NCBI RefSeq assembly: GCF_041435015.1
Contig: NZ_CP107989.1
Span: 1,984,001-2,048,000, forward strand
DNA length: 64,000 nt
Direction: 5' to 3'
Source: Streptomyces canus
GTDB taxonomy: Bacteria > Actinomycetota > Actinomycetes > Streptomycetales > Streptomycetaceae
The position numbers and the translations under genes were made by a program. Positions 25,315-34,418 of the stretch are shown here, piece after piece (position 1 is the stretch's first letter; every line of letters starts with the position of its first letter). The notes beneath the pieces were generated by a model, which searched no databases, was not told the origin of the DNA, and worked only from the letters and a program-made list of their open reading frames with translations.

Positions 25315-26555
25315 CGAGGAGGCTCCCATCGCTGAGCGTCGTCGCGGAGGTCGTCGAAGACCGACTCCAGGGTGATCAACGCGCGTTGCACGTGTGGCAG
25401 TTCCAACGGCGTGGGTGAGGTGAGGCATTCCGCGCGTTCCTCTTCGGAACCGCCGAGCAGGGGGCCGGTGGACAGCCGTACGCGCAGGGCGCCGAGGTCG
25501 TCGCCGAAGCGGTGGCCGCCGGGTGCGGGCATGCCGAGCCGGGCGGTGAGGAAGTCCTCCAGGTCCTGGGCGTCCCCGACGCCGCGCGCGGTGAGCGCGG
25601 GGCGCAGGGGGCCGAGGTCGACGTAGAGGTGGCGGCCGGCCCGCGGGGGCCGGGAGAGGGCGCCCGCGCCGACGACGGTGGCGTGCGCCGCGGCGGCCAC
25701 ACGCGCGTGGAGGCGTCCTACGGCGGCGCGGTGGGCGGTGACCGGTTCGGGCTCGGTGAGGGCGTGGGCGGCGGCCGCGGCGACGGGGGCGGCGACGCGG
25801 GCGCCCAGGGCGGTCAGGACGTCCAGCACGCGCGCGTGGAGGCCCTCGCCGTCGCCGTTGGCCGGGAAGCGGGCGAATGCGGCCGGCCAGCCGGTCGGGA
25901 GCAGGCTCCCGGCCAGGTCGGTGACGACGGTGACCCGGTCGGGCAGCATCTCGGCGGGACTGAGCCAGACCGTCTCATGGGGGGCGTGCACGGTGTCGCG
26001 CCAGGTCTCGTCGCTGACCAGGTGCAGGCCCTCGCCCGCGGCCGCCTCGACGGTCTCGTGCAGCACCTCGGGCGGGGCGACGGTGGCGGTGGGGTCGTCG
26101 GCGACGGACAGCACCAACAGCCGCGGGTCACCGCCCTCGGCACGCACTCGGCGCACGGTCTCCAGAAGCGCGTACGGATCCGGGACGCCGCCGCATTCGG
26201 CCGGTGTGGCCACGTGGAAGACGGGTCTTCCCAACAGGCGTGCGTACGGCGCCCACCAGGCGGCGCAGGGACGGGGCACCAGGACGTCGCCGCCGAGCGC
26301 GGCGGTCAGGGCGAGCAGGAGGGCGGGGGCGCCGGGGGCGGCGGCCACATGGTCGGGTTCGGCGGGCAGACCGCGCCGGGCCGCGTAGCCGCAGGCGGCC
26401 TCCAGGAGCGGGGTGCCGCCGCCGACCGGTTCGGCGCGGGGGCGGCCCGCCGCGGCGGCGAGGACTGCGGTGAGTTCGGGCAGTACGGGAAGCCCGTCGT
26501 CGGGCAGCGGAGGGCCGTAGCGGACGGGGCCGTGGCCCTCCGGGTCGGTCCGCAT
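25311..26555 (-). CDS. Aminotransferase class I/II-fold protein lacking the PLP lysine
   Basis: 414-residue protein with the overall plan of a fold-type I aminotransferase: PLPDDGLPVLPEL opening, GGGTPLLEAACGYAARRG, a glycine-poor cofactor loop, and the strand SDETW (Asp182, Glu183) where cofactor contacts are expected. At the position of the Schiff-base motif (S-x-S-K...G-x-R-x-G) it reads GSLLPTGWPAAF (Ser217 to Trp223), with no lysine. No other Lys is present nearby; the protein is nearly lysine-free. It is probably a pseudo-enzyme or uses PLP differently. ATG 26555 has GGAGG six bases before. Followed by the overlapping MBL gene. Confidence 0.82.
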   Translation of the reverse strand: MRTDPEGHGPVRYGPPLPDDGLPVLPELTAVLAAAAGRPRAEPVGGGTPLLEAACGYAARRGLPAEPDHVAAAPGAPALLLALTAALGGDVLVPRPCAAWWAPYARLLGRPVFHVATPAECGGVPDPYALLETVRRVRAEGGDPRLLVLSVADDPTATVAPPEVLHETVEAAAGEGLHLVSDETWRDTVHAPHETVWLSPAEMLPDRVTVVTDLAGSLLPTGWPAAFARFPANGDGEGLHARVLDVLTALGARVAAPVAAAAAHALTEPEPVTAHRAAVGRLHARVAAAAHATVVGAGALSRPPRAGRHLYVDLGPLRPALTARGVGDAQDLEDFLTARLGMPAPGGHRFGDDLGALRVRLSTGPLLGGSEEERAECLTSPTPLELPHVQRALITLESVFDDLRDDAQRWEPPR

Positions 26556-26711
26556 CGGTCACCTCCGTAAGGCGCTGTCCGGTGGCTCGTCCGGTCCGCC
26601 GTCTCATGTTCTCGCGCCTGGCGCGCTCCTCGCGCTCTGAGTACCCACGGTGCCGCCCGGCCATGGGCACCCGTGCGGGTTGCGCCCGTCACACGGACCT
26701 GACGTTTCGCC

Positions 26712-27413
26712 TCAGGTGTTCGCCCCGGGGGCCTTGCGGCGCAGCCGGTAGACGGCGCCCGCGGCGGCGCCCGCGATCAGCAGGGCTCCGGCGGCCAGAG
26801 CGGGCACGGAATCGGTGAAGCTGCCGCCCTGACCGGCGTGGACCGGGCTCTGGATGACCGCGGGGTCGCAGCTCTCGGTGCGGGGCTCGGTACGCGGCTC
26901 TGTTTGCGGCTCGGTTTGCGGCTCGGTGCGCGGCTCGGTTTGCGGCTTGGTGCACGGGCGGTGGCTGCTGCCGGTGGCGGGGCCGCGGGTGACGGTGAAG
27001 GTGGCGCTCCAGGCCTGGCCCGGTGCGCGGTCCGCGGTCGGGCAGGTGCCGTCGACGGTCCACGCGGAGTCCGGGCCGACGCCGCCGGCACCTTCCTGGA
27101 GTTCCTGGTCGGCGGAGATGTGCGCGGTGCCGCTGTAGGCGGGGCCGGAGACCTTGTCGTCGTTGCCGGGCACCAGCTGCAGCCGGACGGTCTGCGTCTC
27201 GAAGGCCTCCGAGGTGGCGTCGACGGTGGCGGGCGGCGTCCCGGTACCGGGATCGCAGGAGACGGACACGGTGACGCTGCCGCCCGGCTGGACACTGCTC
27301 GGGCTGACCTCCGCGGCCGGTTCCGCGAAGGCGCTCGGCGGGGCGACGCCCAGGGTGACCCCGAGTGCGGGGAGGACGACGGACAGGGCCCGGAGACGGG
27401 CGGTGCGGCGCAT
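26712..27413 (-). CDS. Secreted, membrane-anchored Pro-Thr-Glu repeat protein
   Basis: 233-residue surface protein. Signal peptide (residues 1-30, RRTARLRAL then a hydrophobic run to AFA). A beta-rich extracellular domain (32-150) follows, with four cysteines that could make disulfides. Next come six four-residue repeats PQTE/PRTE (about 157-181), then a C-terminal membrane helix (about 200-222) and a short basic tail (RLRRK). No LPxTG sortase motif. ATG 27413 has AAGGAG upstream. The 12-base DNA units coding the repeats are near-identical. Function unknown; probably wall-spanning. Confidence 0.82.
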   Translation of the reverse strand: MRRTARLRALSVVLPALGVTLGVAPPSAFAEPAAEVSPSSVQPGGSVTVSVSCDPGTGTPPATVDATSEAFETQTVRLQLVPGNDDKVSGPAYSGTAHISADQELQEGAGGVGPDSAWTVDGTCPTADRAPGQAWSATFTVTRGPATGSSHRPCTKPQTEPRTEPQTEPQTEPRTEPRTESCDPAVIQSPVHAGQGGSFTDSVPALAAGALLIAGAAAGAVYRLRRKAPGANT

Positions 27414-27647
27414 GGGGTGGACTCCTTCGGCCGGCGGCTGCGGGGCCCGTCGTCGGGCGTCGGAGTGACGACGACCGGACGGTGACGACGGACCGAGGGC
27501 ACGACGGTCGCACCCACAGCCATCACAGCCCGGCCCTCCCCGTCCCGCGCGCGGCGGAGGCCATTGGCGGGACGGGGAGGGCCGAGTGGGTGACGTCGGG
27601 GCGCCGGGGGGCCGTGGCGCCGGGGGCGCTCCCTCAGAGCGGTCCCG

Positions 27648-28445
27648 TCACGCGGCGGCGTCCCGCATGATCTGCTCACGCAGCCGTCCGCAGCAGCGGC
27701 TGATCAGGCGGGACACGTGCATCTGGGAGACGCCCAGCTGCTCGGCGATCCGGCTCTGGGTCATGTCGCCGAAGAAGCGCATGTAGAGAATGGCGCGCTC
27801 CCGCTCGGGCAGCGAGGCCAGCCGGGGCCTGACGGACTCGCGGTCGACGACCGTGTCCAGTGCGGGGTCGGGCGAGCCGAGGGCGTCGGCGAGCGAGTAG
27901 CCGTCCTCGCTGCCGGGCAGTTCGGCGTCGAGGGAGAGGGCGGTGAAGCTCTCCAGGGCCTCGAGGCCCGCCAGGACGTCCTCCTCGCTCATGTCCGCGT
28001 GCTCGGCGATCTCGGCGACGCTGGGCCTGCGCCCCGGGATGGTCTGGGCGAGGTCCTGAGCGGCGAAGCGGACGCGGTTGCGCAGGTCCTGGACCCGGCG
28101 CGGCACGTGCAGGGTCCACATGTGGTCGCGGAAGTGCCGCTTGATCTCGCCGGTGATGGTGGGGACGGCGTAGCTCTCGAAAGCGTGGCCGCGCGCGGGG
28201 TCGTAGCGGTCGACGGCCTTGACCAGGCCGAGGGCCGCGACCTGGCACAGGTCCTCGAAACTCTCGCCGCGGCTGCGGAAGCGGCGGGCGAGCCGGTCGG
28301 CCATGGGCAGCCATGCCTCGACGATCTGTCCGCGCAGTGTGTCGCGCTCGGGTCCCGGGGGGAGGTCGGCGAGCCTGCGGAAGGAGGCGGCGGTGTCGGG
28401 TGCGTCGTCGTGCGGGTGGTGCTTCGCGCTCACTGAAGTGGGCAT
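27648..28445 (-). CDS. RNA polymerase sigma factor, SigB/SigF/SigG family
   Basis: 265-residue group 3 sigma factor. ATG 28445 with GGGAG upstream; the longer frame is spurious. Region 2 (about residues 35-110: LARRFRSRGESFEDLCQVAALGLVKAVDRYDP, core-binding and -10 recognition), region 3 (LAQTIPGRRPSVAEIAEHADMSEEDVLAGLEA) and region 4 HTH (TQSRIAEQLGVSQMHVSRLIS) are all present. The paralogue group in Streptomyces controls osmotic, oxidative and developmental stress; by position this may correspond to S. coelicolor sigK, which I recall from this area but cannot confirm. No anti-sigma gene adjoins. It is divergent from pyruvate oxidase. Confidence 0.92.
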   Translation of the reverse strand: MPTSVSAKHHPHDDAPDTAASFRRLADLPPGPERDTLRGQIVEAWLPMADRLARRFRSRGESFEDLCQVAALGLVKAVDRYDPARGHAFESYAVPTITGEIKRHFRDHMWTLHVPRRVQDLRNRVRFAAQDLAQTIPGRRPSVAEIAEHADMSEEDVLAGLEALESFTALSLDAELPGSEDGYSLADALGSPDPALDTVVDRESVRPRLASLPERERAILYMRFFGDMTQSRIAEQLGVSQMHVSRLISRCCGRLREQIMRDAAA

Positions 28446-28614
28446 GTGCGTCGCAACTCCCTTGATAATGCTCTGGGTTGGACGATCGGCGGGGAGCGCG
28501 TCCGCGTTCGGACAGGCGCGGCCGGCGCGGCCGGGCGCCGCTCCCCCACACGTGCCTCCGGTCCGAAGCACTGTGACGCGCCTGCCCTCGGCCCCCGGCG
28601 GCAAACCCGGGCAG

Positions 28615-28638
28615 GTTTTCCGGGGCCGCGCAGGGTGA
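28615..28638 (+). promoter_or_regulatory. SigB-type promoter-like sequence before the pyruvate oxidase gene
   Basis: GTTT (28615-28618), fourteen bases, GGGTGA (28633-28638), close to the Streptomyces SigB-class pattern GNNT-N14-16-GGGTAC/T, 45 bases before the ATG at 28684. The rest of the 238-base divergent gap holds no gene. Confidence 0.45.
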
Positions 28639-28683
28639 CTCGTAGGGCTGCTGCCTGTGCCATCCATGTCGGGAGGTCAGCCC

Positions 28684-30480
28684 ATGAGCACCAAGGTGTC
28701 CGATCACATCCTCGAGCGGCTGCGCGAGTGGGGTGTGGACCATGTCTTCGGCTATCCGGGCGACGGCATCAACGGCCTGCTGGCGGCCTGGGGCCGGGCC
28801 GACAACCAGCCACGGTTCGTGCAGTCCCGGCACGAGGAGATGTCCGCGTTCGAGGCGGTCGGTTACGCCAAGTTCAGCGGTCGTATCGGAGTGTGCGCGG
28901 CGACCTCGGGGCCCGGGGCGATCCATCTGCTGAACGGTCTGTACGACGCCAAGCTGGACCATGTGCCGGTGCTGGCGATCGTCGGCCAGACGCACCGCAC
29001 CGCGATGGGCGGTTCGTACCAGCAGGAGGTCGACCTGCACACCCTGTTCAAGGACGTCGCCTCGGAGTTCGTGGAGACGGTGACGGTCCCCGAGCAGCTG
29101 CCCAACGTCCTGGACCGGGCGATCCGCACCGCGTACGCCCGCCGTTGTCCCACGGCGATCATCATCCCCGGGGACGTGCAGGAGCTCGACTACTCGGCGC
29201 CCACCCACGAGTTCAAGATGGTGCCGTCCAGCCTGGACCGCAGCGACTGGACGGCGGTTCCGTCCCAGGAGTCGCTGGAGCGGGCCGCGGAGATCCTCAA
29301 CTCCGGTGCCAAGCCCGCGATCCTGATCGGCCAGGGTGCGGCCGGGGCGCGGGCCGAGGTGGAGCGGATCGCCGAGCTGCTCGGCGCGGGCGTCGCCAAG
29401 GCACTGCTCGGCAAGGACGCGCTGAGCGACGAACTCCCGTACGTCACCGGCTCGATCGGTCTGCTGGGCACGCGGCCGTCGTACGAACTCATGCGGGACT
29501 GCGACACCCTGCTGACCATCGGCTCGTCGTTCCCCTACACGCAGTTCCTGCCGGACTTCGGCAAGGCGCGGGGTGTGCAGATCGACATCGACCCGCACAT
29601 GGTCGGGATGCGCTATCCGTACGAGGTGAACCTCGTCGGCGACGCGAAGGCGACGCTGCAGCGGCTGATCCCGATGCTGGACGTGGAGCGCGGCGGGCGC
29701 GAGTGGTACGACACCGTGTGCGACAACGTCTCGCGCTGGCGTGAGGTGATGGAGCGGCGGGCGCAGCAGTCGGCCGACCCGATCAACCCGGAGTACGTGG
29801 CCCGCGCACTCGACCCGCTGCTGCCCGACAACGCGATCGTCACCTCCGACTCCGGTTCCACCGCCAACTGGTACGCCCGGCACCTGACCATGCGTCCCGG
29901 CATGCGCTCGTCGCTGTCCGGCACGCTGGCGACGATGGGCCCCGGGGTGCCGTACGCGATCGGCGCGAAGTTCGCGCACCCGGACCGGCCGGCGATCGCG
30001 CTGGTCGGGGACGGGGCGATGCAGATGAACGGCATGGCCGAGCTGATCACCGCGGCCAAGTACCGGGATCTGTGGGAGGATCCGCGGCTGATCGTCGCCA
30101 TCTGGAACAACCACGACCTCAACCAGGTCACCTGGGAGATGCGGGCCATGGAGGGCGCCCCGTCCTTCCTGCCCTCGCAGCAGCTCCCGGACGTCCAGTA
30201 CGCCGCGTTCGCCCGCTCCCTCGGTCTGACCGGGATCCGGGTGGAGAAGCCGGAGGACGTGGAGGCGGCCTGGCGGGCCGGTCTCGAGGCGGACGGCCCC
30301 GCGGTCCTGGAGTTCCTCACCGACCCGGCCGTACCGCCGATCCCGCCGCACGCGACCTGGGAGCAGATGGAGGCCACGGCCGCGTCGGTCCTCAAGGGTG
30401 ACGCGGACCGGGCGTCCATGGTGAAGCAGGGCTTCAAGGCGAAGGTGCAGGAGTTCCTGCCGGGGCGGGAGAAGAAGTAG
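28684..30480 (+). CDS. poxB: Thiamine-pyrophosphate enzyme, pyruvate oxidase/dehydrogenase (PoxB-like)
   Basis: 598-residue enzyme of the acetohydroxyacid synthase/pyruvate oxidase superfamily, predicted to decarboxylate pyruvate oxidatively. The opening DHILERLREWGVDHVFGYPGDGINGLL and the catalytic Glu in SRHEEMSAFEA are present. The ThDP-binding motif runs GDGAMQMNGMAEL to IWNNHD (GDG-x-NN, about residues 445-475), and an FAD-type middle domain lies at 190-340. ATG 28684 follows GGGAGG. PoxB enzymes serve stationary-phase acetate production, matching the adjacent sigma factor and SigB-like promoter. The membrane-binding tail of E. coli PoxB is not evident. The 3' end overlaps a small convergent gene by 47 bases. 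Confidence 0.87.
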   Translation: MSTKVSDHILERLREWGVDHVFGYPGDGINGLLAAWGRADNQPRFVQSRHEEMSAFEAVGYAKFSGRIGVCAATSGPGAIHLLNGLYDAKLDHVPVLAIVGQTHRTAMGGSYQQEVDLHTLFKDVASEFVETVTVPEQLPNVLDRAIRTAYARRCPTAIIIPGDVQELDYSAPTHEFKMVPSSLDRSDWTAVPSQESLERAAEILNSGAKPAILIGQGAAGARAEVERIAELLGAGVAKALLGKDALSDELPYVTGSIGLLGTRPSYELMRDCDTLLTIGSSFPYTQFLPDFGKARGVQIDIDPHMVGMRYPYEVNLVGDAKATLQRLIPMLDVERGGREWYDTVCDNVSRWREVMERRAQQSADPINPEYVARALDPLLPDNAIVTSDSGSTANWYARHLTMRPGMRSSLSGTLATMGPGVPYAIGAKFAHPDRPAIALVGDGAMQMNGMAELITAAKYRDLWEDPRLIVAIWNNHDLNQVTWEMRAMEGAPSFLPSQQLPDVQYAAFARSLGLTGIRVEKPEDVEAAWRAGLEADGPAVLEFLTDPAVPPIPPHATWEQMEATAASVLKGDADRASMVKQGFKAKVQEFLPGREKK

Positions 30481-30607
30481 CCACCGGGAGGGCGACCGGT
30501 TCGCGCCGGTCGTCCTCCCGCTCCGGAAGCATCAGCTCCTCGTACCGGCCGAGCGCGAGCACGACGCCGAGCATGAGGATCGGTATGAGCGCGACGAGGA
30601 CCACCAT
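30434..30607 (-). CDS. Small single-TM membrane protein
   Basis: 57-residue protein: hydrophobic helix (residues 1-20, VVLVALIPILMLGVVLAL), then a charged stretch (RYEELMLPEREDDRRE) and a Pro/Ala-rich tail. Start ATG 30607 has AAGGA eight bases upstream; an ATG two codons earlier is possible. The coding tail is antisense to the end of the pyruvate oxidase gene. Similar tiny membrane proteins are common in Streptomyces; function unknown. Confidence 0.6.
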   Translation of the reverse strand: MVVLVALIPILMLGVVLALGRYEELMLPEREDDRREPVALPVATSSPAPAGTPAPSP

Positions 30608-30736
30608 CGCCATGTCCTTCCCGGGGGAGGTACGCGGGGGGTCCGGGCCGGGTCTCCCGGCTTCGGTCCGGCAAACCCTGTGTCGGCCTCCGGTGCACGG
30701 GTACGCGGTGCGGACCCCGAGGATCTGGAGGGAGAC

Positions 30737-31123
30737 ATGCAGCGAGGCAGCGACCGGCTGAGTCGCCACCGTGACGACGAGATGAAGCACGAACTCCAGG
30801 GTCTGCTCCGTTCCGGGCATCCCACCCGGAGTGAGGAGTGGAACGACCCGGAGCCGACCGCCGACGACGATCCGCAGGTCTGGGGCGGGCCCGTGGCGCC
30901 GGGCAGCGACGGGGCGTCCCTGGAGACCGTCCGACTGGAGCTGGCCCGGCTCCTGGGCCGCAGCTCGTTCCCCGCCACCTCCGTGGAGCTGGGGCGGGTG
31001 CTGCGCCGCAAGAACGCCCCCGACGCCCTCGTGGAGGCTGTGGAGGAACTGCCACGCAAGGAGAACCACGCCAACGTCCAGGAGCTCGCGCGGGCACTCA
31101 CCCGGACGGAGGGCACCCCGTGA
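30737..31123 (+). CDS. DUF2795 protein
   Basis: 128-residue soluble acidic protein. ATG 30737 lies five bases after GGAGG. The C-terminal half has the DUF2795 pattern: LLGRSSFPATSVELGRVLRRKNAPDALVEAVEELP, a short helical domain found in several actinobacterial stress proteins. The N-terminal half is hydrophilic and disordered-looking. The stop overlaps the following CBS-protein start (GTGA), so the two form one unit. Function unknown. Confidence 0.85.
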   Translation: MQRGSDRLSRHRDDEMKHELQGLLRSGHPTRSEEWNDPEPTADDDPQVWGGPVAPGSDGASLETVRLELARLLGRSSFPATSVELGRVLRRKNAPDALVEAVEELPRKENHANVQELARALTRTEGTP

Positions 31124-31554
31124 CGGCGGAGCTCGTGAGGGACGTGATGACCCCCGGTGTGGTGGCCGTCCGCCCGGACGCCTCGCTGGTCGAGGCGGCG
31201 CGGCTGATGCGCGCGCAGGACATCGGCGATGTCGTGGTGGCCGACGGTCAGCACGTGGTGGGACTGCTCACCGACCGGGACATCACGGTGAGGGCCGTCG
31301 CCGACGGCGCCGACCCGCTGACGGTGAGTGTCCAGTCGGTGTGCACGCCGGATCCGCTGACCGTCGCCCCCGGCGACCCGGTGACGCAGGCGGTCGCGCT
31401 GATGCGCGCGCACGCCGTACGGCGGCTGCCGGTCATCGAGGACGGCCTGCCCGTCGGCATGGTGAGCCTCGGGGACATCGCCGAGGGCCGGGACCCGGGG
31501 TCGGCGCTCGCCGACATCAGCCGTGCGGATCCGGGCGACGGAGCCCCCGTATGA
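31120..31554 (+). CDS. Stand-alone CBS-domain pair protein
   Basis: 144-residue cytosolic protein of two CBS motifs: VRDVMTPGVVAVRPDASLVEAARLM...GLLTDRDI (residues 4-65) and SVCTPDPLTVAPGDPVTQAVALM...GMVSLGDI (70-125). Such Bateman modules bind adenine nucleotides and sense energy state; actinobacterial relatives such as the hypoxic response protein family are stress-induced. GTG start overlaps the DUF2795 stop. The 143 bases after it hold no gene I can support. Confidence 0.92.
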   Translation: MTAELVRDVMTPGVVAVRPDASLVEAARLMRAQDIGDVVVADGQHVVGLLTDRDITVRAVADGADPLTVSVQSVCTPDPLTVAPGDPVTQAVALMRAHAVRRLPVIEDGLPVGMVSLGDIAEGRDPGSALADISRADPGDGAPV

Positions 31555-31697
31555 ACCGGGGCCGGTCTGCCCATCGCGCTCACCCTGCGCTGCGAGGTCA
31601 ACCCCGGTGAGGAGCAGGGGCCGGTCGAGCAGCACATCCACAGCTGCGCGCTTCCCGAGCAAGGAAAAAGCTTTCCAGGAAAGGACGTTGAACCATC

Positions 31698-32240
31698 ATG
31701 CGTATCGCGTTTCTGACCGCACCCGAGGGGGTCGAGCAGATCGAGCTCACCGATCCGTGGCAGGCGGCGGTGAACGCGGGGCACGAGCCCGTGCTCGTGT
31801 CGACCGAGCCCGGCAAGATCCAGGCGTTCAACCATCTCGACAAGGCGGACACCTTCCCCGTGCAGGAGGTCGTGGGCGAGACGTCCGCGGACTCCTTCGG
31901 CGGGCTGGTGCTGCCCGGTGGGGTGGCCAACCCGGACTTCCTGCGGATGGACGAGAAGGCCGTGGCGTTCGTCCGGGACTTCTTCACCCAGGGGCGCCCG
32001 GTGGCCGCGATCTGCCACGCGCCGTGGACGCTCGTCGAGGCGGACGCCGTACGGGGCCGGGTGCTCACCTCCTGGCCGAGTCTTGAGACGGACATCCGCA
32101 ACGCGGGCGGCACCTGGGTGGACGAGCAGGTGAAGGTCTGCGACCACGGGAACAACAAGCTGGTCACCAGCCGCAAGCCGGACGACCTCAAGGCGTTCTG
32201 CGAGACGTTCCTGGACGTGTTCGCGAAGGAGGCCGCCTAG
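31698..32240 (+). CDS. DJ-1/PfpI-family protein (YhbO-like)
   Basis: 180-residue class I glutamine-amidotransferase-fold protein. The nucleophile elbow AICHAPW (Cys106) with following Trp, the upstream Glu in GVEQIEL (residue 15 region) and the LPGGVANPDFLR loop match the PfpI/YhbO subgroup of glyoxalase/deglycase or protease-like stress proteins. The end touches the catalase start (TAGTG), so the two are co-translated. An AAGGA site lies twelve bases upstream of ATG, further than usual. A role in repair of oxidised or glycated protein is inferred from family and partner. Confidence 0.9.
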   Translation: MRIAFLTAPEGVEQIELTDPWQAAVNAGHEPVLVSTEPGKIQAFNHLDKADTFPVQEVVGETSADSFGGLVLPGGVANPDFLRMDEKAVAFVRDFFTQGRPVAAICHAPWTLVEADAVRGRVLTSWPSLETDIRNAGGTWVDEQVKVCDHGNNKLVTSRKPDDLKAFCETFLDVFAKEAA

Positions 32241-34339
32241 TGGACTCCGCCGACCGCAAACAGCGTCAGCGCGAAGGTTTTCACGCCGACGACCCGACTG
32301 CCGGGCCGCTCACCACCGACCAGGGCGTCGGGGTCGACCACACCGACGACTCGCTCGCCGCCGGTGAGCGCGGTCCGACCCTCATGGAGGACTTCCACTT
32401 CCGGGAGAAGCTCACCCACTTCGACCACGAGCGGATCCCGGAGCGGGTGGTGCACGCGCGGGGCGCGGGCGCGTACGGCTACTTCGAACCGTACGAGTCC
32501 TGCGCGGAGTTCACCCGTGCCGCCTTCCTCCAGGACCCGGCGGTCCGCACCCCCGTCTTCGTGCGGTTCTCCACCGTGCAGGGACCCAAGGGTTCCGCGG
32601 ACACCGTACGGGACGTGCGGGGCTTCGCCACCAAGTTCTATACGTCGGAAGGCAATTACGACCTCGTCGGGAACAACTTCCCGGTCTTCTTCATCCAGGA
32701 CGGCATCAAGTTCCCGGACTTCGTGCACGCGGTGAAGCCGGAGCCGCACAACGACATCCCCACCGGCGCCTCGGCGCACGACACCCTGTGGGACTTCGTG
32801 TCGCTCCAGCCGGAGACCCTGCACGCGATCATGTGGCTGATGTCGGACCGGGCGATCCCGCGCAGTTACCGCATGGTGCAGGGCTTCGGCGTGCACACCT
32901 TCCGGTTCGTGAACGCGGAGGGCAAGGGCACCTTCGTGAAGTTCCACTGGACGCCGAGGCTGGGCGCGCACTCGCTGGTGTGGGACGAGGCGCAGGAGTG
33001 CCAGGGCCGAGACCCGGACTTCAACCGGCGCGACCTGTGGGACGCCATCGAGGCCGGCGAGTACCCGGAGTGGGAGCTCGGCGTGCAACTCGTGCCGGAG
33101 GAGGACGAGTTCGCGTTCGACTTCGATCTGCTCGACGCCACGAAGCTGATCCCGGAGGAGCAGGTGCCCGTCCGGCCGATCGGCCGGATGGTGCTCGACC
33201 GCAACCCGGAGAACTTCTTCGCCGAGACCGAGCAGGTCGCCTTCCACACCGCCAACGTCGTGCCCGGTATCGACTTCACCAACGACCCGCTGCTCCAGGC
33301 CCGCAACTTCTCCTATCTGGACACCCAGTTGATCCGGCTGGGCGGGCCGAACTTCTCGCAGCTGCCGGTGAACCGGCCGGTCGCGCCGGTGCGCAACAAC
33401 CAGCGCGACGGCTACCACCAGAGCGCGATCCACCGGGGCACGAACTACTCCCCGAACTCGCTCGGCGGCGGCTGCCCGGCCCACGCCGGTGTCGACGGAC
33501 ACGCGTTCACGCACTACGCCGAACGCGTGGACGGACACAAGATCCGGCGGCGCAGCCCGAGTTTCCAGGACCACTACAGCCAGCCCGCGCTGTTCTGGAA
33601 CAGCATGGCCGACTGGGAGAAGCAGCACATCGTCGAGGCGTTCCGGTTCGAGCTGGGCAAGGTGGGCGCCCGGACCGTGCGGGCCCGGACCGTCGAGCAC
33701 CTCGCGAAGGTGGACGGCGAGCTGGCGACCCGGGTGGCGCGCGGTATCGGCGTACCGGAACCCACCGCCGGCGAGACGGCGTACAAACTCTCCTCCCCCG
33801 CCCTCAGCCTGGAGTCGCTGCGCGGCGACGGCTCCATCCGCACCCGGCAGATCGCGGTCCTCGTCACCGACGGGATCGACGCCGAGCAGGTGACCTCGGT
33901 GCGGGAGCGGCTGGCCGCCGAAGGCGCCGTCGTGGAGGCGCTGGCACCGACGGACGGCGAGGTGCGGGGCGCCGACGGCGAGCTGTACACCGTGGACCGC
34001 GCGCTGCCGACCGTCGCGTCCGTGCTGTACGACGCCGTCCTGCTGCCCGGCGGTCCCGTGGGCACCCCGCCGACGGCCGCCGACCAGGACGTCATGCGTT
34101 TCGTGCGGGACGCCTACCGGCACGGCAAGCCGATCGGCGCGCTCGGCTCGGGCGTCGGGATCCTGTCGTCGCTGGAGCCGGAGGGACTGCGACTGTCCAC
34201 CGAGTTCCACCGTGTGGAGTCCGACCAGGGCGTGGTGACGGAGACGTCACCGGGTCCGGCGGGCGAGGAGTTCCTGAACGCGTTCGTGGCCGCGATCGCG
34301 GCACACCGGCACCCGGACCGGCTGCCGACACGCCACTGA
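32240..34339 (+). CDS. katE: Large-subunit catalase HPII (KatE type) with C-terminal DJ-1-like domain
   Basis: 699-residue monofunctional haem catalase, 2 H2O2 to 2 H2O + O2. GTG start shares its G with the preceding TAG. Active-site His72 in [13 protein letters not shown], Asn in VGNNFPVFF (about residue 145) and proximal haem ligand Tyr359 in RNFSYLDTQ are intact. Residues from about 530 form the clade 2 flavodoxin/DJ-1-like domain ([22 protein letters not shown]), lacking the PfpI cysteine. The length suits the family (690-750). Gene neighbour encodes a free-standing PfpI protein of the same fold. Probably stationary-phase or spore-associated. Confidence 0.95.
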   Translation: MDSADRKQRQREGFHADDPTAGPLTTDQGVGVDHTDDSLAAGERGPTLMEDFHFREKLTHFDHERIPERVVHARGAGAYGYFEPYESCAEFTRAAFLQDPAVRTPVFVRFSTVQGPKGSADTVRDVRGFATKFYTSEGNYDLVGNNFPVFFIQDGIKFPDFVHAVKPEPHNDIPTGASAHDTLWDFVSLQPETLHAIMWLMSDRAIPRSYRMVQGFGVHTFRFVNAEGKGTFVKFHWTPRLGAHSLVWDEAQECQGRDPDFNRRDLWDAIEAGEYPEWELGVQLVPEEDEFAFDFDLLDATKLIPEEQVPVRPIGRMVLDRNPENFFAETEQVAFHTANVVPGIDFTNDPLLQARNFSYLDTQLIRLGGPNFSQLPVNRPVAPVRNNQRDGYHQSAIHRGTNYSPNSLGGGCPAHAGVDGHAFTHYAERVDGHKIRRRSPSFQDHYSQPALFWNSMADWEKQHIVEAFRFELGKVGARTVRARTVEHLAKVDGELATRVARGIGVPEPTAGETAYKLSSPALSLESLRGDGSIRTRQIAVLVTDGIDAEQVTSVRERLAAEGAVVEALAPTDGEVRGADGELYTVDRALPTVASVLYDAVLLPGGPVGTPPTAADQDVMRFVRDAYRHGKPIGALGSGVGILSSLEPEGLRLSTEFHRVESDQGVVTETSPGPAGEEFLNAFVAAIAAHRHPDRLPTRH

Positions 34340-34360
34340 GCCTTCGGGCACGTCATAGGT

Positions 34361-34388
34361 GGCCTGCTGATCAGGTGATCGGCAGGTC
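34361..34388. terminator. Bidirectional terminator between katE and the DUF6158-like gene
   Basis: CCTGCTGATCA (34363-34373) pairs with TGATCGGCAGG (34376-34386) with one G-T wobble, extended by two pairs on the outside; minimal loop GG. It lies between the ends of two convergent genes. Confidence 0.6.
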
Positions 34389-34418
34389 ACCGTCGGCTGT
34401 CCGCGCAGGGTTTCCTGG

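Noticed and set aside
31555..31697. Short coding-like stretch between the CBS and PfpI genes
   Set aside because: No start with ribosome site and no recognisable motif; it is best read as leader sequence, with a small GGAAA/TTTCC hairpin before the PfpI gene.
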